A model generated the notes under the pieces. It made no database searches and was not told the DNA's origin. It saw only the letters and a list, made by a program, of their open reading frames with translations. A stretch of DNA of 64,000 bases from Branchiostoma floridae. Taxonomy: Eukaryota > Chordata > Leptocardii > Amphioxiformes > Branchiostomatidae. The position numbers and the translations under genes are program-made. The stretch covers positions 19,461,686-19,525,685 of the forward strand of contig NC_049979.1 in assembly GCF_000003815.2 (NCBI RefSeq), read 5' to 3'. Below, in pieces: positions 45,501 to 56,400 of this stretch (position 1 is the first letter of the stretch; every line of letters begins with the position of its first letter).

Positions 45501-48500
45501 GATCGTCAACTCTCGGGTCATTTCGGCAACGGTCGTAAATGAAAACTCGTCGACTGAGCTAGATGGTGTCGTTACCATCGTGTTGGAACATATCAGCGAT
45601 GAGAAGGTACAGGCACATCTATGTTTACCGTGACAAATAAACATCAACTACTCGTAGCATCGACATGCATTTGGAGCAATAAATACTGCGTTTGATTGTT
45701 TGATGTTAATGTTTATGTCTAATTCATACCTGCCTTTAACTGCCTCTCTGTTACAGACTATTAACTTATCAACGGCCTCTTGCTCTTTCTGGAACTTCTC
45801 TCTTGGGTAAGTTACTTGGATTCAGACATTTGTTAAGCTTTGCTGTACTAGATTAAAACGAGTTGAGACAGCTGTTGATTGTATTTGATTGTGATGAGTT
45901 TCCTTAGAATCAGCTTTTACTGTCGCGCACGATGTCCTTTACTAAATTGTTTTGCTTTTTTTTTTATCTCAGCGGGTTTTGGTCCAACGAAGGTTGTACA
46001 AAGAACTCCGACAAAAGTAACCTGACTCACACAATCTGTGAGTGCACTCATCTCACCAACTTCGCTATCCTGATGTCCGTGACCGAACTAGAGGTACGTG
46101 AAAGGCAAAAAAAAAACAAATATATCATTGTGTACTTTAACAAAAGCAATGCAACATAAATGTCTTTTAGTTGCTGACTACTTTTTTGATAATGTAAATG
46201 TGACTAAAGATTAGATTTCAACATGCATAATCAATTTTGTTACTGTCCAAATGCACCACATATATCATATTTATTCACCTCCACCTCCTTTATGGTATTT
46301 AATTGATATCATTAATCACAGTGGAAACAAAGTTCATAGAAAAATGAATGGCAACAAAAATGCAAATCCATCGTGTCATTGAATTTCCATGACAATTAGG
46401 CCTATAGGATTTTTACACCATTTATATCACCCGAACTTATCTTGAACCTGACCATTTCAGCATTCCTTCGCCTTAAATGTCATCACCTATGTGGGGTGTA
46501 TCATCTCCATCGTGTGCCTGTTCCTCTGTATCTGTGTATTCCTGGGATTCAGGTGAGGACAATGATTGCTTTACACCTGTATGACCTATTCTTAAAGTAT
46601 CAACTGTTATACTTTGCCTTCCATTCACACTGACTATTGTAGGCAGCAGTCTGCAATAATAGTATGGTAGTTAAGGCCTTGCGTACTATCCATTTCAGAC
46701 GAGTCCGCTGTCCCCGAACCATCATCCACGCAAACCTGTGTTTCTGTCTGCTGGCTGCTGAGGTGGTCTTTCTGGTCGCAGTTGAAAAGACACAGAATGT
46801 GGTACGAAATATAATATTACGGTTTTAATTAATGACTTGTTTGTCCATTCTCTTCTCGTTGGACCAAATTTCTAACAAATATCCAATTTGAAGGCATCAT
46901 AGACTGTATTGTTGCTTTATCGAATTTAATATTGCAGTTAACAGTATCTAAAAGATGAAATGTTGCACAACACTTTTTTCTATTCAAATGTAAAATTGAC
47001 AGGTCGTTTGTGACGTGATCGCGATCATCCTCCACTACCTGTTCCTGGCCGTCTTCACCTGGATGTGTGTGGAAGGAGTGGAGCTGTACGTCTTACTGGT
47101 CAAGGTCTTCAATCTAAAGAAGAAGAGGCTGATCTACTATTACCTTATCGGCTACGGTACCTAATTACTCCTTATTGTGATACTCAAGTAGAATATATAT
47201 ATATACGCAACGCTATGACGACAAGGCAGTGTACTATGTGGCACACACCAAATAACAATTACCCAAGCATCTGGATATGATTTTAGAAACGCCCAAGCAA
47301 CTGGATATGATATTGGAAACGAAATCATATACAGTTCCTTGAGTAATTGCTATTTGGCGTAAGTTATTACCTGTATGTCTAACCTTCATCTATGGACCAT
47401 GTAGCATATTTGCATTTTAGTAGAATTGTAGTATCAAGTGTCTATGCTTCCTCTCATCCTCTAAAGTAACTGGTATGGCTCAAACGAGAGGATACAGAAA
47501 GAACACTAAAGATAAAACGCTGAATACATGTAGGCTGGGATCTGTTGGAATGGACACAAACATGGCGGCCATCCCATGCACGCTTCATTGATAGCAAGGA
47601 TTTTCATTGAAAACCCAGGATTTTCCTGGAATTTGATTGCCCACAGATACATGAATAATTGATTCACCTGTAAAAGCGACATGCCAAATTAGTCCACTCG
47701 ATTACCTCAAGGACTGCGAATGGCGCAAAGTGATCCATCTTTCTATGAGTGAACAAAAATTAAATACTGTAAATGTATTTAGGTTCGCTGGGATTTGATT
47801 TCGCGAAAGCGGGAAAAAAGAACTTTTTGCGGTGGTTCGCGGTAGCACCATGCACTGTAGTCCCTTACTGCCATGGAAAAATGTTCGCGGTGGTTTTAAG
47901 TTCGCGGTTAAGTGGCCACCACAAAAACCGCGAACATTACACCACTGCAAAAGTTTCTGCATTTACAGTATATGCATTTTCTTACTGTAACACTGAACAC
48001 GACTGTACCATCAGACATTGACATCTGCTTTGAGCGAAGAATTTTAAGCAATGTGTTCAAATTGTGAAATTAACATAAGCTTACCTTTTGTCTTCCAGTG
48101 ACGCCTGCAATAGTGGTGGGTGTCTCAGTGGCAGTCAATTACATCTATGGCCATGTCCACTCGACTGACTTGAACGGTTATGGGACAGAAACATAGTGAG
48201 TCAACAAATTGGATATTTTGAATTTTTATTGTAACAACTTAATTGTGGTCAGGTGATATCTTACTCAACGAACGGGAGCATTTTTGTCGGACAGTTTTCC
48301 ACAAATGTATGATATTTAATTGTCTACCTTTATACAATTTATATAGTGACGAAAAATGTATATCTACCGAACATTAAATATTGTAAGGTAAAAAATGGTC
48401 CTTAATTACGATGACATGTATATTTTTCAGCTGCTGGTTATCGGTTGAAAACTACTTCATCTGGAGTTTTGTCGGTCCTGTGTTGCTTATAATTTTGGTA

Positions 48501-50475
48501 AGCTATCAATTATCCGAAATATGTCATATTTCATTGCCTTTTCACTCAGAAAAATCCATGTCATCTTAAACTTTATTTCTACATTTTTCTTTCAGGTAAA
48601 CATTGGGTTCATGGGCATGACCCTGAAGGTGATCTTCTCACAGAAATCCAATAAACAAGGCGAGAAGTCGGAGCAGGGAAAGCTCAAGTAAGATATCTTG
48701 ATAGTCGGAACAACTGCGCTTGATACCTTAGAACCCTGTTAATTTCATGCCTGATTTGTCAGTGGATTTTATGCAGTTATCAGGTTTAGTCCGTTAACCA
48801 TTGGTGACCAAACAAGCGCTGGTCACAAACCAGTTTTCAGAATTCTATGCATATCCCCGACTTATGCGGTTTAGCCTTCATGCAATTATTTGGAGTCTAC
48901 CTTACAGACAATAAGTACTTCTTTGTTTTCTTCGGAGGTTATGTTTTCTGTACATGGGGTTGACAGCGTAACTCAAGTTGTCGTTACTTCTTTATATCTA
49001 GTATGTGGGTGGATATTGTCTAGTTTGAATAGACGCCTCTTAGCGACTTTAGCTGATACCCCATTTTTATGTTCCATTGACTGCTTCATGCTACGGTCAG
49101 AATTCCATTTTTAGTTGTAACTGGTAGATAAATTTTGTTCATTTCGGACTGTACCGGCAATACTGACAGCACTGTTTACCCTTCACAGGTTCTGGATCCG
49201 CGTGTCTGCAGCCCTGCTGTGTGTGATGGGTGTGACATGGGTGTTCGGTGTGCTGTATATCAGCAGGGAGACATTGGTGTTTGCATACGTCTTCACCATC
49301 ATCAACTCCTTCCAAGTACGTTTTTCATTACTAAACGTTATTAACCATTTTGTCGTTAAACATGGCATTGTGTAAGTCACCATAATGAGAATTCGTGAAC
49401 TCTCATAATGTTGCCGTGTGCTATCTATATAGCTAAGACTGCTACATTATAAAAAGTGAATTCAAGGAGAACACCTTGTCCATTCCTTGTTCACAGACAC
49501 ATCCCTTTTTTATTTCAGGGATTGTTCATCTTCCTATTCCATTGCGCACTGAACGAAAAGGTACTTGGTTATCCGTTGCTGCAGTTCATAATGCATGTGA
49601 CAGGTGGCTACCAAATACAGTGTACAACCACTATGCATGAGTACAATGCGTAATACATGATGACGATACAGGAAATCACGTTTGGTTTGCAACATATGTA
49701 TTTGTAACTATACTTAGTGCCTTCGCCAAGAATGTTATATTTTTGGACCGTTTGGCTGTTTGTGTAGATAACTGGAGCTAACTATAACATGGATCATAGG
49801 TCATAAATCATGTAAGAAAGGGTTTGCCAGTTTAAAAAGGGAATAACTATCAAAACAACTTGCTGTTTTTCTGACCACCTAAATTGTTCGTTTTGTTTTT
49901 CATACCATCAGGTGCAGGAGGAAATGGTGCGTTTCTTTGGTCCATGTGCATGCTGCAGGGGGAGAAGCCATTACGACTGGAGCTCCTCACAGTCAACTGT
50001 GACACAGTCGCACAAACAAAACGGGGTAATCAATTATTATTTTACATTAATTGTATTTATCTAGTTCCTTGCTAATGTATTGGTGATAGATATCAACCTG
50101 TGTCAAAGTAAAAATAGGAACGAATTTTTTTTATGTTTTTAAACGTATAGATTTGGTCACTTATCCTAACTACTCAACAATGAAGAATGTAGACCCAAAC
50201 CACCCACCACCCCACCCAACGCACCAAGAAAAACACAAGCATAAGATTGCTTTGCATTGCCTTCAAAATTTTCATCACTAGACGTAAGCGTAAGCCTGTA
50301 TCATATTTTTCCTTTACAATGTATAACACAGCAAATGTAGAACTACTCTTTCCTACAGGGTCCCCCACAAGATTCGTCAGGTCCCAACAGCACCTATGTG
50401 TTCACTACTAAAGATAGCGGGGACACGAAGGGAGACAGCAACATGGACGAAGGCTTCGAGGAAACCTGCTTGTAG
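39533..50475 (+). CDS. Adhesion GPCR with pentraxin domain, HRM, GAIN/GPS and 7TM
   Basis: Twenty-three exons encode about 970 residues: signal peptide 1 to about 30, pentraxin about 40-246, short stalk 247-279, HRM 280-347, GAIN/GPS 348-636, 7TM about 637-894, tail to 970. The ATG at 39533 opens MSTGNKLVAILFLLHVMRD, a plausible signal peptide, and exon 1 (39533-39650) ends in phase 1, as the pentraxin exon needs. Pentraxin-type ectodomains occur in several vertebrate adhesion GPCRs (ADGRD1, ADGRD2, ADGRG4 and others), but the 7TM part here is the same latrophilin/EMR-like chassis as its neighbours, so the likeness to those receptors is probably convergent shuffling. Ligand unknown. Confidence 0.91.
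40348..40593. mobile_element. TIR miniature element in the first coding intron of gene 4
   Basis: Arms of about 44 bp (40354-40397 and 40547-40589) are inverted copies: GGTATCTCACTGCACTTGGG at the left, CCCAGTGCAGTGAGATACC at the right, with GCACCGGTGC-type sequence and a CCCCGC/GCGGGG pair inside. The interior is AT-rich and non-coding. Target duplication not clear, so the superfamily is unassigned. Confidence 0.75.
40804..41744 (+). other. Gene 4: pentraxin domain
   Basis: Exons 40804-41009 and 41333-41744, joined in phase 0. The first holds IIFPYPRSISNYAKM, LGSFTLCVHMRTND and LVSYATRRSSNEV. The second holds the pentraxin signature HEICLTWQG, WKLYVDGALN, then LGQDQDSQGGGFDPPQAFSG and GEMSRVNLWDRVLS. 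The Q-D-Q-D...G-G-x-F-D...Q...F-S-G-E residues match the calcium-binding loop of classical pentraxins, so calcium binding seems likely. About 200 residues, the usual length. Confidence 0.94.
42651..42868 (+). other. Gene 4: stalk exons including a 24-nt micro-exon
   Basis: Exon 42651-42728 encodes QWLNPETTTKPMTLASSSAP followed by ATKIK; exon 42845-42868 is only 24 nt and encodes VNWLSSIK. Both are phase 1-1, so either can be skipped in frame. The micro-exon rests on CCTTTTCAG and AAAG|GTAACT borders and is less certain. Confidence 0.6.
43191..43923 (+). other. Gene 4: HRM domain
   Basis: Exons 43191-43295 and 43826-43923. The first encodes CPEQERRNLTWPRTAPG and YTQACPNGTVG; the second encodes RRCGTDGTWEGEPDLSDC and the linker to GAIN. 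First-exon length (105 nt) equals that of gene 3. Confidence 0.9.
44158..46093 (+). other. Gene 4: GAIN domain with GPS cleavage site
   Basis: Exons 44158-44349, 44688-44756, 45026-45137, 45284-45606, 45757-45806 and 45973-46093. Subdomain A: VKGNLAEEGEVYGGDVIKS, NAWGDIPT, SGVMASLEKTGVLLA. Subdomain B: VNSRVISATVVNEN, VTIVLEH. GPS: CSFWNFSLGGFWSNEGC, then [15 protein letters not shown] cleavage is expected. After the HLT the sequence is MSVTELE rather than VDVTGQ as in genes 2 and 3. Confidence 0.92.
47248..47357. repeat. Small palindromic element, TM3-TM4 intron of gene 4
   Basis: CCAAATAACAATTACCCAAG (47248-47267) and CTTGAGTAATTGCTATTTGG (47338-47357) are inverted with two mismatches, and an internal CCAAGCA-x-CTGGATATGAT unit is directly repeated. 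Possibly a very short MITE; no target duplication was fixed. Confidence 0.5.
47764..47971. mobile_element. TIR miniature element with ATACTGTAAATG ends
   Basis: Perfect 12-bp terminal inverted repeats ATACTGTAAATG (47764-47775) and CATTTACAGTAT (47960-47971). The interior is rich in TTCGCGGTGG-type motifs (TTCGCGGT and CCGCGAA appear several times). This kind of element is common in lancelets and other marine invertebrates. Non-coding. Confidence 0.8.
49718..49768 (+). repeat. Dispersed repeat fragment (CCTTCGCCAAGAA family)
   Basis: GCCTTCGCCAAGAATGTTAT and the following TTTTTGGACCGTTTGG resemble, in opposite orientation, the sequence at 52899-52943. It lies in the intron after the TM7 exon of gene 4. 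Confidence 0.5.
49912..50475 (+). other. Gene 4: cytoplasmic tail exons
   Basis: Exons 49912-50025 and 50359-50475. The first encodes VQEEMVRFFGPCACCRGRS, keeping the juxtamembrane cysteine cluster. The second (GPPQDSSGPNSTYVFTTKDS, then NMDEGFEETCL, TAG at 50473-50475) lacks the W-L-G-D-F-T-D motif of genes 1-3 but ends with a D-E-G-F segment that also occurs in the gene 1 tail. Its terminal Cys-Leu is not a complete prenylation box. Confidence 0.85.
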
Positions 50476-50883
50476 TACGTCGTGCGATTGTCATGTCGCA
50501 AATATTTTCAATTAAGATTTTCAAGCTGGTTATGAAGCGAACCACCGACAAGGATCTAATAATAAGACGACCTGTTGGCGATAAGGCAGTTGTGCAACAG
50601 ACACATCGCACGACCATCGCACGACGATCCTACGACGAACGTAACCGGGCCCCAAGAGGACCAACCCACAACTTAAGAGGACCACCTTCAGGCAATTATA
50701 TATAGATTAAACAACATGAAAGAATAATATATATATATACGGAAAGTGTTTATGAAGGTTAGACATCCAGGTAAACAATGTTCGGATACAATTCAATCTC
50801 TACAACTGGACTAAACGGTGACGACCGTTTTGAGTGACATCCATCACTCTTCTTAAGCGTCACTAGAATGAACTGGCAGATTC

Positions 50884-50889
50884 AATAAA
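50884..50889 (+). terminator. Candidate poly(A) signal AATAAA for gene 4
   Basis: AATAAA about 410 bp past the stop codon in otherwise non-coding DNA; motif match only. Confidence 0.35.
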
Positions 50890-52458
50890 AGTACATCCAA
50901 CTAGAAAAAACGGTTGAACATGTAAAGATCGTATGGACACATGTCACTCATATAGACGGTATAGTTTAAATGACTATTTTTGAATGAGGTAGAATATCTG
51001 TGAAATCTCTCTGTGAAAAGCTTTTGCAAAATTCAATATCAGGAAAGGTATGTAATTGCGCATGCGCATTTATACAAGGGTATTCTTGATGATGCTACTT
51101 CTGTGCAACTTGTCAGGTTAACATTTTTGTTAATATGTTATATGACAAATGTTTATATGTCATTGCATTATTGTATATTACTATCCATACATCTGTCTCA
51201 TAGATTTAGAAAATATAGATAATCAAACTCTACTCTAAGTAGTTATGAATCAAGTTTGTAATATTGACAATATTCTAGATGTACCCGGCTTATACAGTAT
51301 TCTGGTATAAGCAGTATAGTTTTTCAACAAACACGATCCGACAAGGGAACTTATCTTATGGCTTAATCACAACCGTATGGTCACTATGTGCATTTGAGTG
51401 CGTTTGTAGCATTCTTTTAAATTCTTATCGCTATAGATTACTATACTTCTGTACAGATATGATGAGCAGCAACACATGATGTAAGGGCGAGCATGTATTT
51501 CATATGACTTCTCAAAGACAACAGGCTCCACGATAATTTGCAGTACTAACAGATAACGTTAGACTCGATTGTGAGAATGAGCTTTCAGTATCAATGATTA
51601 CTTTCAAAGTCATTGCGTTCATAAATAAATAAATTATACAGTGAAAGTATCAGACTTTCATGGTTTCTTCACTCTTATAAGTAACTGTGTTCTGAATTTG
51701 TACCTTAATTATTCTTTTAGTGCAGGTAATCCAATCAGAAAATGAGTGCAATATTACAATGGTAGAATTGATTTGTCTAACGGACAAATAAGAAAACGGC
51801 ACAAAAGACGTCAAAATACAGCCCGAACAGAACCTCTGCTTGTGGAGTACAACAACTCACCACCATGACTGATGACACATTGCTATTAAGCTCATAAGGT
51901 ACATTGTCGGTCGGGGGTTAAGTAGTGTTGTGCACAGTTGACTATGACACTGATTATTTATACAATTCATCAGCAAGGGCAATGACCCTGATTCTCACTT
52001 ATGCAAATTACTTCAAGTGACCAGGTTCCACGAGATATAACCATCATACACGCGAACTTGACCTTATACACGCTAATAATGTTGATGCGATCATGTGATG
52101 TGCCACGCAAACCTGAATGAAAACGTATGATTTCTTTCAGGACGAATACAAAAGATTATAGTTCCCGCCAATGTTGGTATTCAGACATGCAGTATTATTT
52201 GCAGTCCAGTGGACGTGGCGTTTGCGACATACCATTGTCTGTCCCGTCTGCCTACATGTACACTCAAACGTTAACCTGTCCAAAAGAACAACAGGTTTTC
52301 TTCCATCAAATCCTGTGAACAAAGAGTTTGTTAACATAAAGAAGAGGACTATACTGTCGCCGAACAATTCAACATTTTAATTAATGGCCTGCTATGTCAA
52401 TGAGCGACAAATAGCTAATACGTAAACTCTATCTTACAAACTAGAGTTCAACGACCCC

Positions 52459-52943
52459 ATACCTTCGCCAAAGGGTACTAACCTTTGCAAATAAATACGC
52501 ATTTTAAAGACCTCTCATTAATCATGCAAAAACGGCCTCATTTCCATATATCATACCCTGTCCACCCAAATAGCACAGGTTAGTCAGAGTATGGCAACAA
52601 TATCTTAGGAAAGATAGGATCTCCGGCAAAATGGTCCTTTGCAGCACCAACCAAGTCCAAACTTACACCACTTACTACCCACCTCAAGAACTACTAGTAT
52701 TTACCATCAAACCATATCACTTGAAGAATACGGGGTGTCAAACCGGACGTGCCGCCGCAGTATCGTGGCAAGCCGCTAGGACTCCCGTTATTAAACTCGA
52801 CCTTGTTAATTCGACACTTAAACACCTACTAAATACCATGACGATACATCCACAGCTTCACGAGTTATGAACACATACGACCACAGCTGCAGACACTCCG
52901 CCAAAGCATGACCGAAAACATATAACCTTCTTGGCGAAGGTAA
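52459..52943. repeat. Possible TIR element with TACCTTCGCCAA ends
   Basis: TACCTTCGCCAAAGGGTA near 52460 is matched in inverse by AACCTTCTTGGCGAAGGTA ending at 52943, giving imperfect inverted ends of about 12-18 bp. The right end also matches the fragment at 49718-49768. The interior shows no transposase. Confidence 0.45.
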
Positions 52944-53470
52944 CAAGCAGATGTTGGGAGATGTTGTTTGTCAGAGAAAAGTGCCGTGTAGAAACCGTAA
53001 CGATTTAGTCCCCCCCCCCCAACATCTGCTTGTAGATTGAAGAATGATGTTTGACTCGCTGTACCGTGTACATCATCATTGATAGCTAGCAAGTAAAAGA
53101 AGCAGGATATACCAAAATTACATGGCGCTCGGCACCATTTAGTCAATAGACAAAAATGACTTCACACGGGGCGTTACTGGGGTTGAAAGAGAAGGTTCAA
53201 AGGTTGTGCAGCATTGTGATCGGCATCGTCAAACAGCTCCAATCTACCCCTCAGGCCAAAAAATGATTATAGGATCTCGTCGGACAAGAATGGAAGGACG
53301 TCAGTCCACGTCAATGCCGATTGTTGAGTCGGTCTGGATATATCATTTGGCCCTCATTCAGTGATTACTCTATGTGGCACAAAACTCAGGAAACATGCAA
53401 GTAGAAACGGTACAATTGAATACCGGAGTCGACTAGACCCGCCTGGATGTGTCTTACCATCCTTTAGAAG

Positions 53471-56400
53471 ATGGAAAATTGGGGAAAAGGCCCACGAGAA
53501 GGCATTGAGAGGGAGTTACAGCAGAGGAATGTGACCATGAAGAGGACAAGGTCTGATCAGTTCGCAGCGGTCGTTCTCGCCATTTACGTCGTGTTCACCA
53601 CTGATTTACTTCTAACTGTGACTGTAGTTCACGGACAGGATAGCAACACAGGTAAGAATATTTTTGTTGCTGTAACCTTGACCGTACAATGAATAGGTGC
53701 GCTATCTCTATTTCCAAGTTACTTGTACTCAATCTTGATATGACCATGACCGGCATAGGTGTATGTTTCACAAGCATATACATAACGTTATAGGTTTTAA
53801 AAGGGCAATATTTCTTACTCATAGTTCTCAGATGTTAATGGTGATCGGAACGCTGATAATCATTTGAAATTTTCTCTGGGGCAATCGTATTTTGATCGAT
53901 GATTATAACAAAAAGTTTTGGAAACTTATGCTAAGATTACGTCTAGACAACATATAACGTCTCGATATTACCATGGTATTTTTTTCAGACAATCCTTACC
54001 TTTACATTATTAAATTATATGATATTGATGGTGAAGGCAAAGTTCCTTAGAAAGAATGCTGAAATGCAAATCGTATTGTTGTTTTCAGAATGTAAGTGGT
54101 CACTTTTCGGTGATGAGCAAAACCTGTACCGTCGAACCAGCCAAATCGACTGGGGAAACACGCAGTGGGACATTGTTCCCGTGGAAATCTGCTGGGGAGG
54201 GGGGTGGAGGTGTTCCATCGATTCAGAATGGTTCTTGGAGGACGGACGGTGGAAGAGTCTGTCGTCTCTGGAAACATACAGAAATTCTAAAGACGTCTTC
54301 AGGATATCCTACCAGGATGTGACAAGGGGACGGTGTCGAAGAAAAAGATTTGTCGAGGTGAGAATATCTTTAAGTACATGTATGCTTTCATAACGTCGTA
54401 CAGAAAATAAGTTGTGTCATGTGATGTATCCTAATTTAAGTGAGTTTCTGTTACGTTTACAAATATATGTTGGTGTCATTACAGTACGAAAAACGTCATA
54501 ATAGAAAATACACGCGTAATTCAAACAAGGCAATAATGAAATCTACTTATTGAATCAAACTAAGTATGAATATATTCGATCATCACTCCCACTAGTGTTA
54601 TTCTGATGATAATTGAATATTGCTTCTCTTTGTTCTAGTGGAAAGTCAACACTAGCGATGCTACACTGACTGGACTGGTCATCAAACTGAACATTATCTG
54701 CAATCTTACCTTTAATATCTTTACGCACTCACACACGGACTGCCTGACACTACGGCCAGCAGGGAACGAACTAAGTAAGTGTTCAATATGAATCTCGTAT
54801 AGCTTGCAACAAATACATAGATCTTTAATGATCCATGTACAGAACAACAAAACAGTAAATGCCAAAGGATCACATCCGACAGTCTTAATAATGTCAGAGT
54901 GTGGTGGACGTTTTACTGAAAGGGTTCTGTTCTCTTAGTTTACATTTCAGACGACCTGTTGTTGTAGTTTTGTGTTTACATGTTGTGAAGAATTCCAATA
55001 TACGTAGTTTGCACGAAGTGTTCCTGCATATTTCATGCATTCCCGTTCCTGCTAATGATTTTTACTAAATCTAGGTATGCTGGAGGATTCGGTTGCTTTA
55101 ACACCAGAAAGAGAGCAACTCTAATCATGTTAAAATGTGTTTTGTGTGTTGAATAACGTACATTTCTACAACAGACTCGACCAATGCCACCAGTGTTGAA
55201 AGCAACACCATAGGAGCTGATGACTGTGGGTGGGGGTTCGTGGATGAGAAACAAAGCCTGTACCGTCGGACCACACCCTTGCACTGGGGGGACACAGACT
55301 GGCCGACTACCAACGTGACAAAAATCCAGATCTCCCCAGATTTCTGCGATGCCTGGACATGCTCTGTTCAAGAACAGTTCTTCAGCAGTAACGGACAGTG
55401 GCGGGCGCTATCGTTTCTCGGACAGGAGGGTGTATCGGACGATATTTTTCACTTGTTTTACAAGGATAAACGCCACCTAGGGAACTGTAGCAGACAATGG
55501 TTCGTTCAGGTGAGTAGCAGTTACTAAGAACTAAAGGAATGGGTGAGAACACATGTACATGTCAGAAAATCTTTGTCTGATGAAAAGTCATTCTTAGACG
55601 TGTATTAGAACATATCCCATACTTAACAACAATGTATAAACTTTTAAGTTTTCGTGCATAAAAGGTGATAAACCATCGGTTACTTTGATATAACAAAAAG
55701 ACACTACAACGCACTAACGTGAAAAGTCCAACAAGAAGACACTGTAACACACTAACAGGAAAAGTCCAACAAGAAGACACTACAACACACTAACATGAAG
55801 AGTCTAGCAAGAACACACTACAACACACTAGCATGGAAAGTCCATCAAAAAGACACTACAACACACTAACATGAAAAGTCTAACAAGAAGAAACAGGTAC
55901 AATATATTGACAGCATCCAGTTAGTCCTCGATTTGATAAAATAAGAGCATACTTCATATCTTTAACGTTGCTTTGGTATAGATACTCTGTGAATCAACAA
56001 AGATGTTGTTTGTCTAGTGTAGTAATGATGGTACATTTCTGTTTTATTTAGTGGCATTACACTGAATACATCGCCCAGTTACGGCCCCTGTTATTCCAAC
56101 TCGGAATCACCTGCAGCTCAACAGGAAAACACACGGAGACAGAGTGCATCACATTTGAGACTGGCGATGCTCGCAATGGTAGGGATGTCTTCGTTACAAT
56201 TTTGTTTTCCATATATGATTTGTCTAACTTGTTTAAAAAAGCGTAACTATCATTATTGGGTCCATTTATTTGCAGCTGTTTCAAGTGTGAAGCTAAACGT
56301 AAGTGTTGCAGTGCCAGCGGTGTTGTTTTAATGGAAATAAACAATTCATACACCTGTATAGATAGTATAGGACTCAATGCAAGCCCTCATAATCCCCAGT

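Larger units (their letters stand above)
46461..49560 (+). other. Gene 4: seven-transmembrane region
   Basis: Exons: TM1 46461-46552, TM2 46699-46801, TM3 47003-47156, TM4 48099-48195, TM5 48431-48497 and 48596-48687, TM6 49189-49315, TM7 49519-49560. Signatures: CIISIVCLFLCICVFLGF (TM1), LCFCLLAAEVVFLVAVEK (TM2), [19 protein letters not shown] (TM3), [14 protein letters not shown] (TM5), FWIRVSAALLCVMGVTWVFG (TM6), GLFIFLFHCALNEK (TM7). TM4 differs most from the other copies (VTPAIVVGVSVAVNYIYGH). Confidence 0.93.
50476..53470. other. Intergenic region between genes 4 and 5
   Basis: No coding gene was recognised in about 3 kb. It holds the gene 4 3' UTR, a candidate poly(A) signal at 50884, a possible TIR element (52459-52943) and a poly(C) run near 53009. 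Short open frames show no domain. Confidence 0.5.

Noticed and set aside
52127-52380. Overlapping open frames on both strands upstream of gene 5
   Set aside because: Short, without domain or splice context; overlap on both strands is typical of chance.
56276-56298. Possible 23-nt exon AVSSVKLN after the second Trp-rich domain (TTTGCAG ... AAC|GTAAGT)
   Set aside because: It would end in phase 0 and put the next stalk exon (57915) into a frame that stops quickly; direct joining 56178 to 57915 keeps phase 1.
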